NCBI GenBank assembly: GCA_964276095.1
Contig: CAXYDR010000002.1
Span: forward strand, 62,001-126,000
Reading direction: 5' to 3'
DNA length: 64,000 nt
Source of the DNA: GCA-2733415 sp964276095
Lineage (GTDB): Bacteria; Bacteroidota; Bacteroidia; Flavobacteriales; Flavobacteriaceae
The first letter of the stretch is position 1; the number at the start of each line of letters is the position of its first letter. The notes below the pieces were generated by a model that searched no databases, was not told the origin of the DNA, and saw only the letters and a list, made by a program, of their open reading frames with translations. A program made the translations under genes and the position numbers. Shown here piece after piece: positions 48,599 through 58,037 of this stretch.

Positions 48599-49891
48599 TT
48601 ATTTAGTTGAATAGTCTAACAACTCAACATAGGTTTTTCTCCAACCCTTCCAATGTTCATCTTCGCTGAATGTGTAATTATGAACGACCATATTAAATGT
48701 TCCGTTTACTTTTTTTACTGCGTCTATTAATGTTTTAATTTCACTTACTGCATTAACTTTATTTCTGAATACATAATCCAACACACAAAATGAATTAATT
48801 TTTAATGGTGTCTGCATTTCATAATCTAAATCGTAAAAATAAAACGGCGTACATGTTCCTGCTCTAAATCCTGATTCTGAAACATACCCCATAGTATAAT
48901 CTGATGTGATTTCTAAATCAATTAAATTCCTATACACTAGAGGAAGTTTCAATTTTGAAAAAGAATTTTTTGTATGTTTCAAAGGTTTATTAAATATAGC
49001 CTCAAAACGTTGTTTTTCTTCTTTTAATACTTCCTTGTCATCTAATGCTAAATAGGAACCTTTTAATCCAACTTCAAAATAATCAGCAACTGATTTTATT
49101 AAGGATACAAAATGTTTATTTTGGTAATTAATACTTTTATCATAGATAGTATAATCACCTAATAAAAAAAAGAAAACAGGTTTTAATTGTCGCTTTTTAT
49201 GGTTATTCACTAACCATTTAAAAGTGTCATAAGGATCTTTCCGTAATTTAAATAACACCAAAAATCTATTATATATCTCTACAAAATTAAGACTAACAAC
49301 ATCTTTTAACGCACCTCCTATAGCTCTAATGGCTCCTTTATGTAAATATTTATACGCAACGGGAACATCTATTATTGGTTTTAACTCAAACTTTTTTTCT
49401 GGAAACTCATAATCGGAAAACTGCTCTTGTAAAATAGCTTTAAACTCATATGCCCAAATATCAATAACTGGCGATTTTAAAAAATGATGCTTATAAGCGA
49501 TACTCTCTTCTGGAGGAAATCGTCCAAAATCATCTGCTACATAAGGCAAATATTCTTCATACCTGCTTAGCATATAAAAACTAGCTGCAAAAATATCGAA
49601 CGGCAGACTACTCCTCATTCCACATGGGAAGAAGCATTTCGTATCATTCCAACTCTTTATTGAAATTTCAACATCAGAAACCCCTTCTTCAAATAACAAA
49701 TAATGCGATTGAATGAATAACTCCTTAGCTAAGGGTTGTTTTGTATAAGATAATTTTAATCCTTGGTGTGCGATAAATTCTTCAACTACTGTAGTGAAAT
49801 CAACTTGCACACCAAGTATTCTTGTACAAATATGCTTAAATACATATTTGACTCTTGGAGTAATTTTATGTGTGTATATTAGTAATTTCAT
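48599..49891 (-). CDS. Polysaccharide-deacetylase-like protein (DUF7033-type)
   Basis: A 430-residue cytoplasmic-looking protein; no signal peptide. The N-terminal half (about 1-140) has the segments SRYEEYLPYVADDFGRFPPEES and YKHHFLKSPVIDIWAYEF typical of a flavobacterial family annotated as polysaccharide deacetylase with a DUF7033 domain. The C-terminal half has TSDYTMGYVSESGFRAGTCTPFYF and MVVHNYTFSEDEHWKGWRKTY, the latter with the family HN...WKGW pattern. The usual Asp-x-Asp metal motif seems altered to IDVPVAYKY, so activity is uncertain. Its ATG overlaps the radC stop by one base. Confidence 0.7.
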   Translation of the reverse strand: MKLLIYTHKITPRVKYVFKHICTRILGVQVDFTTVVEEFIAHQGLKLSYTKQPLAKELFIQSHYLLFEEGVSDVEISIKSWNDTKCFFPCGMRSSLPFDIFAASFYMLSRYEEYLPYVADDFGRFPPEESIAYKHHFLKSPVIDIWAYEFKAILQEQFSDYEFPEKKFELKPIIDVPVAYKYLHKGAIRAIGGALKDVVSLNFVEIYNRFLVLFKLRKDPYDTFKWLVNNHKKRQLKPVFFFLLGDYTIYDKSINYQNKHFVSLIKSVADYFEVGLKGSYLALDDKEVLKEEKQRFEAIFNKPLKHTKNSFSKLKLPLVYRNLIDLEITSDYTMGYVSESGFRAGTCTPFYFYDLDYEMQTPLKINSFCVLDYVFRNKVNAVSEIKTLIDAVKKVNGTFNMVVHNYTFSEDEHWKGWRKTYVELLDYSTK

Positions 49892-50580
49892 TACAATACT
49901 CCTTCATCAGCAAAACTAGTATATGCTAGCTCTGTAATTATTAAATGATCTAGCAACTTTATATCTAGCGCTTCTCCTGCTGTTTTTATTTTAGCAGTAA
50001 TTTGTTTGTCTGCTTCACTTATTTTTAAAGTCCCCGAAGGATGATTATGACAAACTATTAAAGCTGTCGCTCCAATTTCTAGTGCTTTTTTCATCAGTAG
50101 CCTAATATCTACTAGTGTGCCTGTAATACCACCTTTACTTAATTGTTGTTTTGATAAAACTGCATTGGAATTATTTAAAAACAACACCCAAAATTCTTCA
50201 TGATGTAAATCGCCTAATATTGGTTGCATTATTTCAAAAACCGATTTGCTAGAATTTATTTTATCAAAAAAAAGCTTCTCCCCTTCTCTTCTGCGTCTTC
50301 CTAACTCTAGGGCGGCAACAATACTAATTGCTTTTGCTTCTCCTATGCCTTTAAATTCTTGTAATTGAGAAACGGATAATTTCCCCAATGCATTTAAATT
50401 ATTATCAACTGAAGCTAATATTCGTTTACATAATGCAACTGCACTTTCGTTTCTATTACCTGAACCAATTAAGATGGCTAACAGTTCTGAATCCGTTAAT
50501 GACACTTTTCCCTTAGCGAGTAATTTCTCGCGAGGTCTATCTTCTTCAGACCAATCTTTTATGGAAAAGTTGTTTTTCAA
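49891..50580 (-). CDS. radC: RadC family JAB/MPN-domain protein
   Basis: A 229-residue protein with an N-terminal helix-hairpin-helix region (EEDRPREKLLAKGKVSLTDSELLA, LQEFKGIGEAKAISIVAALELG split at normal spacing) and a C-terminal JAMM domain carrying the metal triad in ALIVCHNHPSGTLKISEAD (HxH...D) and the upstream Glu in HEEFWVLFLNN. Long named a DNA-repair protein, but its molecular role remains unproven. 3 nt after mpl, overlapping the next gene by one base. Confidence 0.93.
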   Translation of the reverse strand: MKNNFSIKDWSEEDRPREKLLAKGKVSLTDSELLAILIGSGNRNESAVALCKRILASVDNNLNALGKLSVSQLQEFKGIGEAKAISIVAALELGRRRREGEKLFFDKINSSKSVFEIMQPILGDLHHEEFWVLFLNNSNAVLSKQQLSKGGITGTLVDIRLLMKKALEIGATALIVCHNHPSGTLKISEADKQITAKIKTAGEALDIKLLDHLIITELAYTSFADEGVL

Positions 50581-50583
50581 TAG

Positions 50584-51942
50584 TTATTTATTAATTATAG
50601 ACTTAACCTCATCAAAATCCAATCCACCATAGTTTCCTGAGCTCATTAATAACAATGCTGAATTATCTAAATTCATATTAAACAAATGCTCTTTAAAACC
50701 TTCGGGATTGGTAAATACTTTTAAATCATTACGTTTAAAAGCATCAAATATTTGCTGTTCAGAAACTTCTTCTAGTTTTTTAATCGCTACTGCATCTGGT
50801 GAATAAAAAACAATAGCTTCATCGGCTGCGTCTAACGCGTTTTCATATTCCTTTAAAAACTCAGCGTTCAAACTACTATAGGTATGCAACTCCAAACATG
50901 CAATTGTTTTACGTGTATTATATTGTTCCGACACTGCATTAGTAGTTGCTTTTACTTTACTAGGTGAATGCGCAAAATCTTTATAAGCAACTTTCCCCTT
51001 ACTTTCGGCTATTTTCTCCAAGCGTTTACTTGCTCCTTTAAAAGTTGCAATTGCTTCATAAAATTCATCCTCGTCAACACCCATATGCTGGCAAATCCAT
51101 TTTGCTCCTGCTAAATTACTTAAGTTATGATCGCCAAATATTTCAATAGGCATTGGACCTTCATTTGTTTCCAAATAGGTTTGTCCGTCTATAATTTCAT
51201 GGGTAGGCAATTGATACGGATAACGTTTCATATGCTTATCCGATTCTTCTACAACTTTCTTTACTATAGGATCCTCTTCATTATAAACCATGATGGCTGC
51301 ATTTGACATACAAGTCAAAAATGTTTCAAACTGCTCCACATAATTCTCCATAGTTGGAAATACATTTATATGATCCCATGCAATACCGCTTAACAAAGCA
51401 ATATTAGGTTTGTATAAATGAAACTTAGGTCGCCTATCTATTGGAGAAGATAAATATTCATCTCCTTCCAAAACAATAAAGTCGTTTTCTTCAGTAAGAT
51501 GTACCATGGTATCAAAGCCTTCCAATTGTGCCCCAACCATGTAATCTACTTCTTTATCATGATAATGCATTACATGTAAAATCATTGAAGTAATAGTCGT
51601 TTTCCCATGAGAACCTCCTATAACAACTCTTGTTTTATGTTTTGATTGTTCGTATAAAAACTCTGGGTACGAATATATTTTCACACCTAACTCTTGAGCT
51701 TTTAGTAATTCTGAATTATCAGCTTTAGCATGCATCCCTAAAACAACAGCATCTAATTCTGTTGTTATTTTTTCTGGAAACCAACCAAATTCTTTTGGCA
51801 ATAACCCTTTAGCATTTAAACGAGATTTTGAAGGCTCAAAAATAGTATCGTCACTTCCTGTTATTTGATATCCTTTGGTATGTAATGCCATGGCTAAATT
51901 GTGCATTGCACTACCTCCAATAGCTATAAAATGTATTTGCAT
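50584..51942 (-). CDS. mpl: UDP-N-acetylmuramate:L-alanyl-gamma-D-glutamyl-meso-diaminopimelate ligase
   Basis: A peptidoglycan-recycling ligase that joins recovered tripeptide to UDP-MurNAc. The 452-residue Mur-ligase has a Rossmann N-terminus (IHFIAIGGSAMHNLAMALHTKG), P-loop IGGSHGKTTITSM (about 107-119), the central VLEGDEYLSSPIDRRPKF typical of Mpl rather than MurC, SGIAWDHINVFPT and the C-terminal ligand-binding domain. The SSPIDRRPKF pattern is the main reason for choosing Mpl. First gene of a run with radC, the deacetylase-like gene and yjjG. Confidence 0.9.
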   Translation of the reverse strand: MQIHFIAIGGSAMHNLAMALHTKGYQITGSDDTIFEPSKSRLNAKGLLPKEFGWFPEKITTELDAVVLGMHAKADNSELLKAQELGVKIYSYPEFLYEQSKHKTRVVIGGSHGKTTITSMILHVMHYHDKEVDYMVGAQLEGFDTMVHLTEENDFIVLEGDEYLSSPIDRRPKFHLYKPNIALLSGIAWDHINVFPTMENYVEQFETFLTCMSNAAIMVYNEEDPIVKKVVEESDKHMKRYPYQLPTHEIIDGQTYLETNEGPMPIEIFGDHNLSNLAGAKWICQHMGVDEDEFYEAIATFKGASKRLEKIAESKGKVAYKDFAHSPSKVKATTNAVSEQYNTRKTIACLELHTYSSLNAEFLKEYENALDAADEAIVFYSPDAVAIKKLEEVSEQQIFDAFKRNDLKVFTNPEGFKEHLFNMNLDNSALLLMSSGNYGGLDFDEVKSIINK

Positions 51943-52030
51943 AGTTTGATTTTCTTACTTAAAGTAAATATAAGTATTTGAAAAGATTTTATACCGCTTC
52001 GCTATAAGAAATTAAAACAAAGGCAATAGA

Positions 52031-52993
52031 TTAATTCTTCATCTTCAAAATTAACACTTTCTCTTCTTGAGCAGCTACCAAATCAGGTTTTTCCTGTAAT
52101 GCCTTTTGTATGTAATTATAGGCATTCCTCTTGTCTGATTTATACCGATATATTTGAGCTATACGGTAATTAGCCCATGATTTAGGCACCCCATCTTTTT
52201 CTGAATGATTTTTGATATAGATTTGCAGGCATCGTAATCCTTTATCTAAAGAAATATTATACTGAGCTGCAACTTTACCAATCAAATAATTTAAATGATT
52301 ACGCTGTAGTTTTTCAGAGGCGACTTCGTAGTTATAAATTGCTTTTTCTGGCTGATTTGTTTTCTCATACAACCCAGATAATTTTTTATAGGTATGAGCC
52401 GAACCTCCTATTGCAATTGCTTTTTTATAATGTGATTCTGCGTCTGATGGTCTGTCATTATATTCAGCAACATAGCCCAAAGCCAAATAACCATCAACCT
52501 TTGATAACTGCAACAATTCATTTGCATACTTCTTTGCTTTCCTTTCACTCCCTCCAACCAATTTTGGCAGACTGATATATATTTCCACCAATGCCCAACG
52601 CGCTTCAATATGCTTCGGGTCTAATTCTGTTGCACGATGTAAATGCTTCTTGATGTCTCCCACTAAAGTCAGTGCTTTTAGTTTATTTGAAGATTGTGCT
52701 TTATACGCTAAAACCCCTCCATATTTAAAATGATAATTCGCATTTGAATCATCATGCAACACTAATGGTTTATAATATTTTAAAGCCTTATCCCACTTTT
52801 TAGCATAAGCAGCTATATCTCCTAAATATTCTTGAGATTCAATATTATTTGGGTTCGCTTTTAGAGCTGATAAAAAATAAGGTTTCGCAGTATTCCATTC
52901 CGATTTTTCATAATAGGAAACACCTTTCTCAAAATCAGTTGATTGAGAAAAAACAACTGTGTTTAATAATAAAAAAAAATAATAAAATCTCAT
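52031..52993 (-). CDS. Secreted tetratricopeptide-repeat protein
   Basis: Read from 52993 (MRFYYFFLLLNTVVFSQ), which gives a clean signal peptide and 320 residues; an in-frame ATG at 53035 would put 14 residues before it. The body is TPR repeats: GVSYYEKSEWNTAKPYFLSAL, LGDIAAYAKKWDKALKYYKPL, ALVEIYISLPKL, LGYVAEYNDRPSDAESHYKKAI, LSGLYEKTNQPEKAIYNYEVA and RIAQIYRYKSDKRNAYNYIQKAL, about seven units with short linkers. Probably a periplasmic scaffold; binding partner unknown. It is divergent from the T9SS cargo gene across 225 nt. Confidence 0.8.
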   Translation of the reverse strand: MRFYYFFLLLNTVVFSQSTDFEKGVSYYEKSEWNTAKPYFLSALKANPNNIESQEYLGDIAAYAKKWDKALKYYKPLVLHDDSNANYHFKYGGVLAYKAQSSNKLKALTLVGDIKKHLHRATELDPKHIEARWALVEIYISLPKLVGGSERKAKKYANELLQLSKVDGYLALGYVAEYNDRPSDAESHYKKAIAIGGSAHTYKKLSGLYEKTNQPEKAIYNYEVASEKLQRNHLNYLIGKVAAQYNISLDKGLRCLQIYIKNHSEKDGVPKSWANYRIAQIYRYKSDKRNAYNYIQKALQEKPDLVAAQEEKVLILKMKN

Positions 52994-53109
52994 GTGTAAA
53001 CTTATTACTGTAAACTTATATAAATCATTAATCAATTTCTAATTATATATATGATTTTTAAAACGTTACCCAAAAATATCATAAAATTTAGTAGTGTTTT
53101 TTGTTTGTT

Positions 53110-53142
53110 GTCGAAAAAACAAGTAGTTGGTCGAAAAAACAA
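53110..53142. repeat. 13-bp direct repeat upstream of the T9SS cargo gene
   Basis: GTCGAAAAAACAA occurs exactly at 53110-53122 and 53130-53142, a 20-bp period (two helical turns), about 80-110 nt upstream of the start codon at 53219. Each copy sits in a TTG...CAA dyad. Likely a paired binding site for a transcription factor; no known motif is assigned. Confidence 0.55.
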
Positions 53143-53218
53143 CTTCTTTGTCAATAACATTTGTTAATTGTAGCGACTAACAGTTTTTTTTTCTAAAAAA
53201 AAACAAATTTTCTTCCTA

Positions 53219-56200
53219 ATGAAAACTAAATTAAGCTTACTTAACAGCTATGGAAAAATTTTTTCTTTTGTTATAGCTAGTATTTTTATTTCACAAAAAA
53301 GTTTTGCACAATGTCCAACAGTAGGTAACCCAAATATTACAACATGTGCATTTGACGGGACAAACACAACAACAGTCTTTGATCTTACTGCTTTAGCCAT
53401 AATTACGGGTGGAAACCCAAATTTAGAATGGTATGATGCTATAGTTGGTGGAAATTTTATTTTATCCACAAATAATTTAACTGATGGAATCTATTATCTA
53501 GATACTGATTTAGCTGAGTGTTCTCCAAGAATTGCTATCACAGTAACTGTAGATGGTGAAGGAACACCTTCAGATATGGTCGGTTTTGCCTCTGGGAGAT
53601 GTTATGGAGATACATTAACAGATGCTGAAAATGGTTTTGTCCCTATAGGAGATGATATTTTATGGTATAGTGCGCCAACTGGAGGTCCGCCATTAGCAGA
53701 AAGTACTCAAATATTTTCATCTACAAATTTTTATATTAGTTATATTGAGAACGGTTGTGAAAGTGAACGTTCGTTAATGCAGTTTATCATTATTCCATCC
53801 ACTCCTCCTGTATTTAGCCTTCCAGACCCTATTTGTTTATTACCTGGAGTAAACATTACCGTTGCCGATTTAAACGCGTATGTTACTAATGCAGGGGGAA
53901 ATACAATATTATGGTATGACACTGAAAATGACGCTACAACTGATTTTCCTGGAGATGGGGATTCAAGTAACGACCCGTTATTGAGCTCAGAAATTGTTAT
54001 TGATGGAGAAGATTATTGGGCTGTTATAGAATCAATACCATGCCCTAGTGTTCCTGGAGTAATAATTCCTAATTTAGAAATTCAACCACAAACAGGAGTT
54101 CCTAATCCAATTGGACCGTTTTGTGAAACTGAAGGTATAGCTGGTACTCTACCAACTAATGATGACTTAACAACAATGCTAACTGGAACTGTTGATGCAG
54201 GTGGCGTATGGACTGAAGATAGTGGAACGAGTGAATTGGCTAATGCTTCAGACACTACAATAAGCACACAAAATATCTATAACAATTTAGGTGTTGGCTC
54301 ATATAGTTTCACTTACACTGTAACTAACGGAACCCCACCAAATACATGTATTTCATCTACTACAATCACGATAGTTATTGATCCAATACTTCTTGCTGGT
54401 ATAGCTGCAACCCCACCGATAATTTGTGAAAACAATCTTGTTAATAATTTTGACTTATTTACTTTACTTACTGGTCATGATACTGGAGGAACTTGGAATG
54501 ACGACGAAGGAACAGGTGCTTTATCAGGGAATACTGTTGATTTAACAGCGATTTCACAACCATATGATCCAACAGGATATGATTTTACATACACTGTAAA
54601 TAACGGTACAGCTTGTCCTCCAGAATCAGAAACAGTAACTATTATTATTACTGAAGCTCCTGACTTGGTAATTAATTCTCCTGAAAACTTCTGTATCACA
54701 GATAACACTACTAGCACAATAGATCTATTTACTTATTTGACTACTGATTCATCAGGAGGAAGCGGTGTATGGACTGATACAAATGGAACTGGCGCATTGA
54801 CACTTCCTAGCACAATAGACGTAACTTTACTTCAAGGATTAGGAGATGGGTCTTATACCTTTAATTACTTTGTAGATAATGGAGATGGCTGTAACAGTGA
54901 TGTTAACATGGTTATAGTAATTGATCCTGAAAACGAAGCTGGTACACCAAGTTCTACTATTATATGTGAAACAAACCTAATAAACAATTTTGATTTATTT
55001 ACACTATTAACAGCTAATGACCCAGGTGGATCTTGGACGGATGATAGTAGTACAGGCGCATTAACCGGTAATACCGTTGACCTAACAGCTATTGTTTTAC
55101 CATACAATCCAGCAGGATATGATTTTACATATACCGCTTCAAATGCCTCATGTCCTGATGATATGGAAACTGTTACAATTATATTAGTTGAAACACCTGA
55201 AGCTGGTACTAATGGAAATTTAAATGTATGTATTACAGCAACTACTCCTACTTCAGCTGATCTATTTACAATATTGACTGGTGAAGATGTTGGTGGAACT
55301 TGGTCAGACCTTTCAGGCACTGGAGCATTAACTTTACCAAGTAACCTAAACATCGTTACTTTACAAGCTTTAGGAGCTGCAACGTATACCTATGAATACA
55401 GCATTGATAATGGTGATGGATGTATTGATACAGCACAAGTAAATATTATTATTGAACCAATACCAGAGCCCGTTAACGCTACCTTAAACGTTTGCTTGAC
55501 AGATCTTGTTGCGGGAACTATCCCTTTTACTACATTAGATAGTTTTGTAATCGCACCTGGAACTCCAGGAACTGTAGATTGGACAATTGTTCCTGCTACA
55601 CCTGCATCAACTCTTACAAATCCATTAACGGGAGCTATTGATTGGGCCGAAATAATAGCCAATTCAACAATAGGAACAAGCACAATATTTACATATCACG
55701 CTTCATCTAATACAAGTGTTGATTGTAGTCCAGATTTAGGAGATGTAATAATAACAGTTATTGATATTCCAGCTCCAGTATATACAGGTACAAATACATA
55801 CTGTCCTAATTCAGGAGATATAACTGTTCAAGATATTATTAATGACTTTACTGCTTTATTAGGAGGTGCAATAAATATCTATGATGTAAATACTGGAGGA
55901 ATCCCATTAGATCCTACAACAATACTTGTACCTAATACATATACCTTTTATGCTGCTGAACAAGATTTAGTAGGGGCTGGTTGTGAAAGTAATCCAAGAA
56001 CAATGATCATTATTACGGTTAATGCCAATTCTAATGCAGGTTTAGACGGTAATTCATCTGTTTGTACAACTTCAAGTACACTAATAGATTTATTTTCTTT
56101 ATTAAATGGCACACCTGATAATGGAGGAGCTTGGACAGGTCCAATAGCTACAACAAATGGCGATCAAGGAACTATCGACCCAACATTATTAACAGATGGA

Positions 56201-58009
56201 TTACACACATTTACCTATACTGTTACTGGTATTGTCCCTTGTCCGGATGCAACGGCAATTCTTGACATTACAATTGACTCTTTACCAAATGGAGGTACAG
56301 ATGGTTTAGATCAAAACTTATGTTCTACAGATGCTGTACTAGATTTATTTACTGTTTTAACAGGATCACCAGATACTGGTGGGGTTTGGTCACCGGTACT
56401 TAATAGCGGAACTGGTTTTTTTGACCCATTAATGGATACTGCTACTACATATACATATACTGTAACAAACACTTGTGGATCTGCCACACCTGCCGCTCAA
56501 GTAACAGTAAATATTACTCTGACTCCTGAAATAAATAATCCAGGAAATCAACAAGCTTGCGATAATTATGATTTATCTGGGCTTCCTATTACAGGTAATA
56601 ACTTAACTGGGAATCAGAACTACTATGATGCACCAAATGGAGGTGGTTCAATTTTAACAACCATAACCTTTGTAGGTATAACTACAGTTTATATATATGA
56701 TGAAACCTCTCCTACTGTTTGTAGTGATGAAGAAAGCTTTACCGTTACAATTACTACTACACCAGTAATTGATCCAATAACTCCAGCCGCTGTATGTGAT
56801 ACTTTTGTTTTCCCAGGAATTACAGGGACAAACTTAAATAACCCTTCATATAATTCTGAAGCTGATGGATCTGGAACTTCCTTTACTGCAGGAAGTCAAT
56901 TTATGCCTACAACTGCAGGAACATATACATTTTATATGAATGATAGTAATGGCCCTACTTGTACAATTCAAGTTCCGTTTACAGTAGAGATAAACCTAAC
57001 CCCTGATGCAGGAACAGATAATAATGCCGCTACTACATGTATCTCTGATGCAAATTTTGACTTAACTACATTATTAGGAGGAACTCCTGATACAAATGGA
57101 ACATGGTCCCCAGTTTTAACCAGTGGAACAAACACTTATAGTCCTGTTGATGATGGTCCAAACACTTATACTTATACTGTTGCCGGAACAGCACCTTGTA
57201 TTGATGCTTCAGCAGTAGTAACTATTACACTGCAAAATCCTGGTTTACCAACCGTTAATGATCAATTTTTTTGTTTATCAAGTAATCCTACTGTAGCAAA
57301 TTTAGTAGCAACTGGAACTGCTTTACTATGGTACGGTTCAGAAACAAGTACAACTCCATTAGCAAATACTGACGTTTTAATTGATGGTGAAGACTATTGG
57401 GTATCGCAAGATAACGGATGTGAATCTTTACGAGTTGCTATGATAGCAACAATTGACGACCCTGGAACTCCAGATATTTCGTTAAATGGAAATCAATATT
57501 GTGTAGTTGACAATCCTACTTTAGCTGATTTAGAAATTCAAATAATTAACGACAATAATTATGCTATAGTCTGGTATGATGCTTCTACTGGCGGGAATGT
57601 TTTAAATTTAACAACACCTTTGGTGCATGATGAAACATATTATGCTTCATTTACATTTGTGCCATGTGAAAGTTCAGTACGATTCCCTGTAACTGCAGAC
57701 TTAACTGATTGTGATAGCACAGACTTAATAATCCCTGATGCGTTCTCTCCTAATGGTGATGGACAAAATGATACATACACCATTACTAATATTGATATTT
57801 TATTCCCTAATTACACAGTAGAAATTTATAACCGTTACGGTAACGTAGTATATAAAGGAAATATTAATACCGCTGATTTTGATGGGAAATCAAATCAAAA
57901 CAGTTTCATTTCTGAGGATATCCTTCCTGTAGGAGTATACTATTATATTATCGATTTTAATGATAGTAAGAGAAGCCCAGAACAAGGACATTTATATTTA
58001 AGCAGATAA
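53219..58009 (+). CDS. Giant T9SS cargo protein with type B (gliding-motility-associated) C-terminal domain
   Basis: A 1596-residue secreted protein. Signal peptide about 1-30 (SFAQ). The middle is built of about 80-residue Ig-like repeats: several read C-x(n)-DLFTLLTG-x-D-GG-x-W...YTYTV..C (near residues 398, 483, 577, 660, 935, 1025, 1260) and others are the WYD-type (near residues 55, 140, 235, 1350, 1420). The C-terminal 95 residues are the type B sorting signal: IIPDAFSPNGDGQNDTY, VEIYNRYGNVVYKG and VGVYYYIIDFND. Such proteins are exported by the type IX system and held at the surface, often as adhesins for gliding or attachment. First gene of an operon with porP/sprF- and OmpA-type genes. 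Confidence 0.93.
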   Translation: MKTKLSLLNSYGKIFSFVIASIFISQKSFAQCPTVGNPNITTCAFDGTNTTTVFDLTALAIITGGNPNLEWYDAIVGGNFILSTNNLTDGIYYLDTDLAECSPRIAITVTVDGEGTPSDMVGFASGRCYGDTLTDAENGFVPIGDDILWYSAPTGGPPLAESTQIFSSTNFYISYIENGCESERSLMQFIIIPSTPPVFSLPDPICLLPGVNITVADLNAYVTNAGGNTILWYDTENDATTDFPGDGDSSNDPLLSSEIVIDGEDYWAVIESIPCPSVPGVIIPNLEIQPQTGVPNPIGPFCETEGIAGTLPTNDDLTTMLTGTVDAGGVWTEDSGTSELANASDTTISTQNIYNNLGVGSYSFTYTVTNGTPPNTCISSTTITIVIDPILLAGIAATPPIICENNLVNNFDLFTLLTGHDTGGTWNDDEGTGALSGNTVDLTAISQPYDPTGYDFTYTVNNGTACPPESETVTIIITEAPDLVINSPENFCITDNTTSTIDLFTYLTTDSSGGSGVWTDTNGTGALTLPSTIDVTLLQGLGDGSYTFNYFVDNGDGCNSDVNMVIVIDPENEAGTPSSTIICETNLINNFDLFTLLTANDPGGSWTDDSSTGALTGNTVDLTAIVLPYNPAGYDFTYTASNASCPDDMETVTIILVETPEAGTNGNLNVCITATTPTSADLFTILTGEDVGGTWSDLSGTGALTLPSNLNIVTLQALGAATYTYEYSIDNGDGCIDTAQVNIIIEPIPEPVNATLNVCLTDLVAGTIPFTTLDSFVIAPGTPGTVDWTIVPATPASTLTNPLTGAIDWAEIIANSTIGTSTIFTYHASSNTSVDCSPDLGDVIITVIDIPAPVYTGTNTYCPNSGDITVQDIINDFTALLGGAINIYDVNTGGIPLDPTTILVPNTYTFYAAEQDLVGAGCESNPRTMIIITVNANSNAGLDGNSSVCTTSSTLIDLFSLLNGTPDNGGAWTGPIATTNGDQGTIDPTLLTDGLHTFTYTVTGIVPCPDATAILDITIDSLPNGGTDGLDQNLCSTDAVLDLFTVLTGSPDTGGVWSPVLNSGTGFFDPLMDTATTYTYTVTNTCGSATPAAQVTVNITLTPEINNPGNQQACDNYDLSGLPITGNNLTGNQNYYDAPNGGGSILTTITFVGITTVYIYDETSPTVCSDEESFTVTITTTPVIDPITPAAVCDTFVFPGITGTNLNNPSYNSEADGSGTSFTAGSQFMPTTAGTYTFYMNDSNGPTCTIQVPFTVEINLTPDAGTDNNAATTCISDANFDLTTLLGGTPDTNGTWSPVLTSGTNTYSPVDDGPNTYTYTVAGTAPCIDASAVVTITLQNPGLPTVNDQFFCLSSNPTVANLVATGTALLWYGSETSTTPLANTDVLIDGEDYWVSQDNGCESLRVAMIATIDDPGTPDISLNGNQYCVVDNPTLADLEIQIINDNNYAIVWYDASTGGNVLNLTTPLVHDETYYASFTFVPCESSVRFPVTADLTDCDSTDLIIPDAFSPNGDGQNDTYTITNIDILFPNYTVEIYNRYGNVVYKGNINTADFDGKSNQNSFISEDILPVGVYYYIIDFNDSKRSPEQGHLYLSR

Positions 58010-58037
58010 TTTAAGTTAAAGAACTAACTATATAAAG

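Noticed and set aside
52994..53035. Upstream start of the TPR protein
   Set aside because: Would bury the signal peptide; 52993 gives a standard secretion signal.
53110..53142. Repeat pair as a CRISPR or iteron array
   Set aside because: Only two copies, no spacer or cas genes, and no replication gene nearby.
54082..55683. Several antisense open frames, up to 162 codons, inside the repeat-rich cargo gene
   Set aside because: They are mirror images of the repetitive Gly/Thr/Asp coding pattern, without start context or family resemblance.
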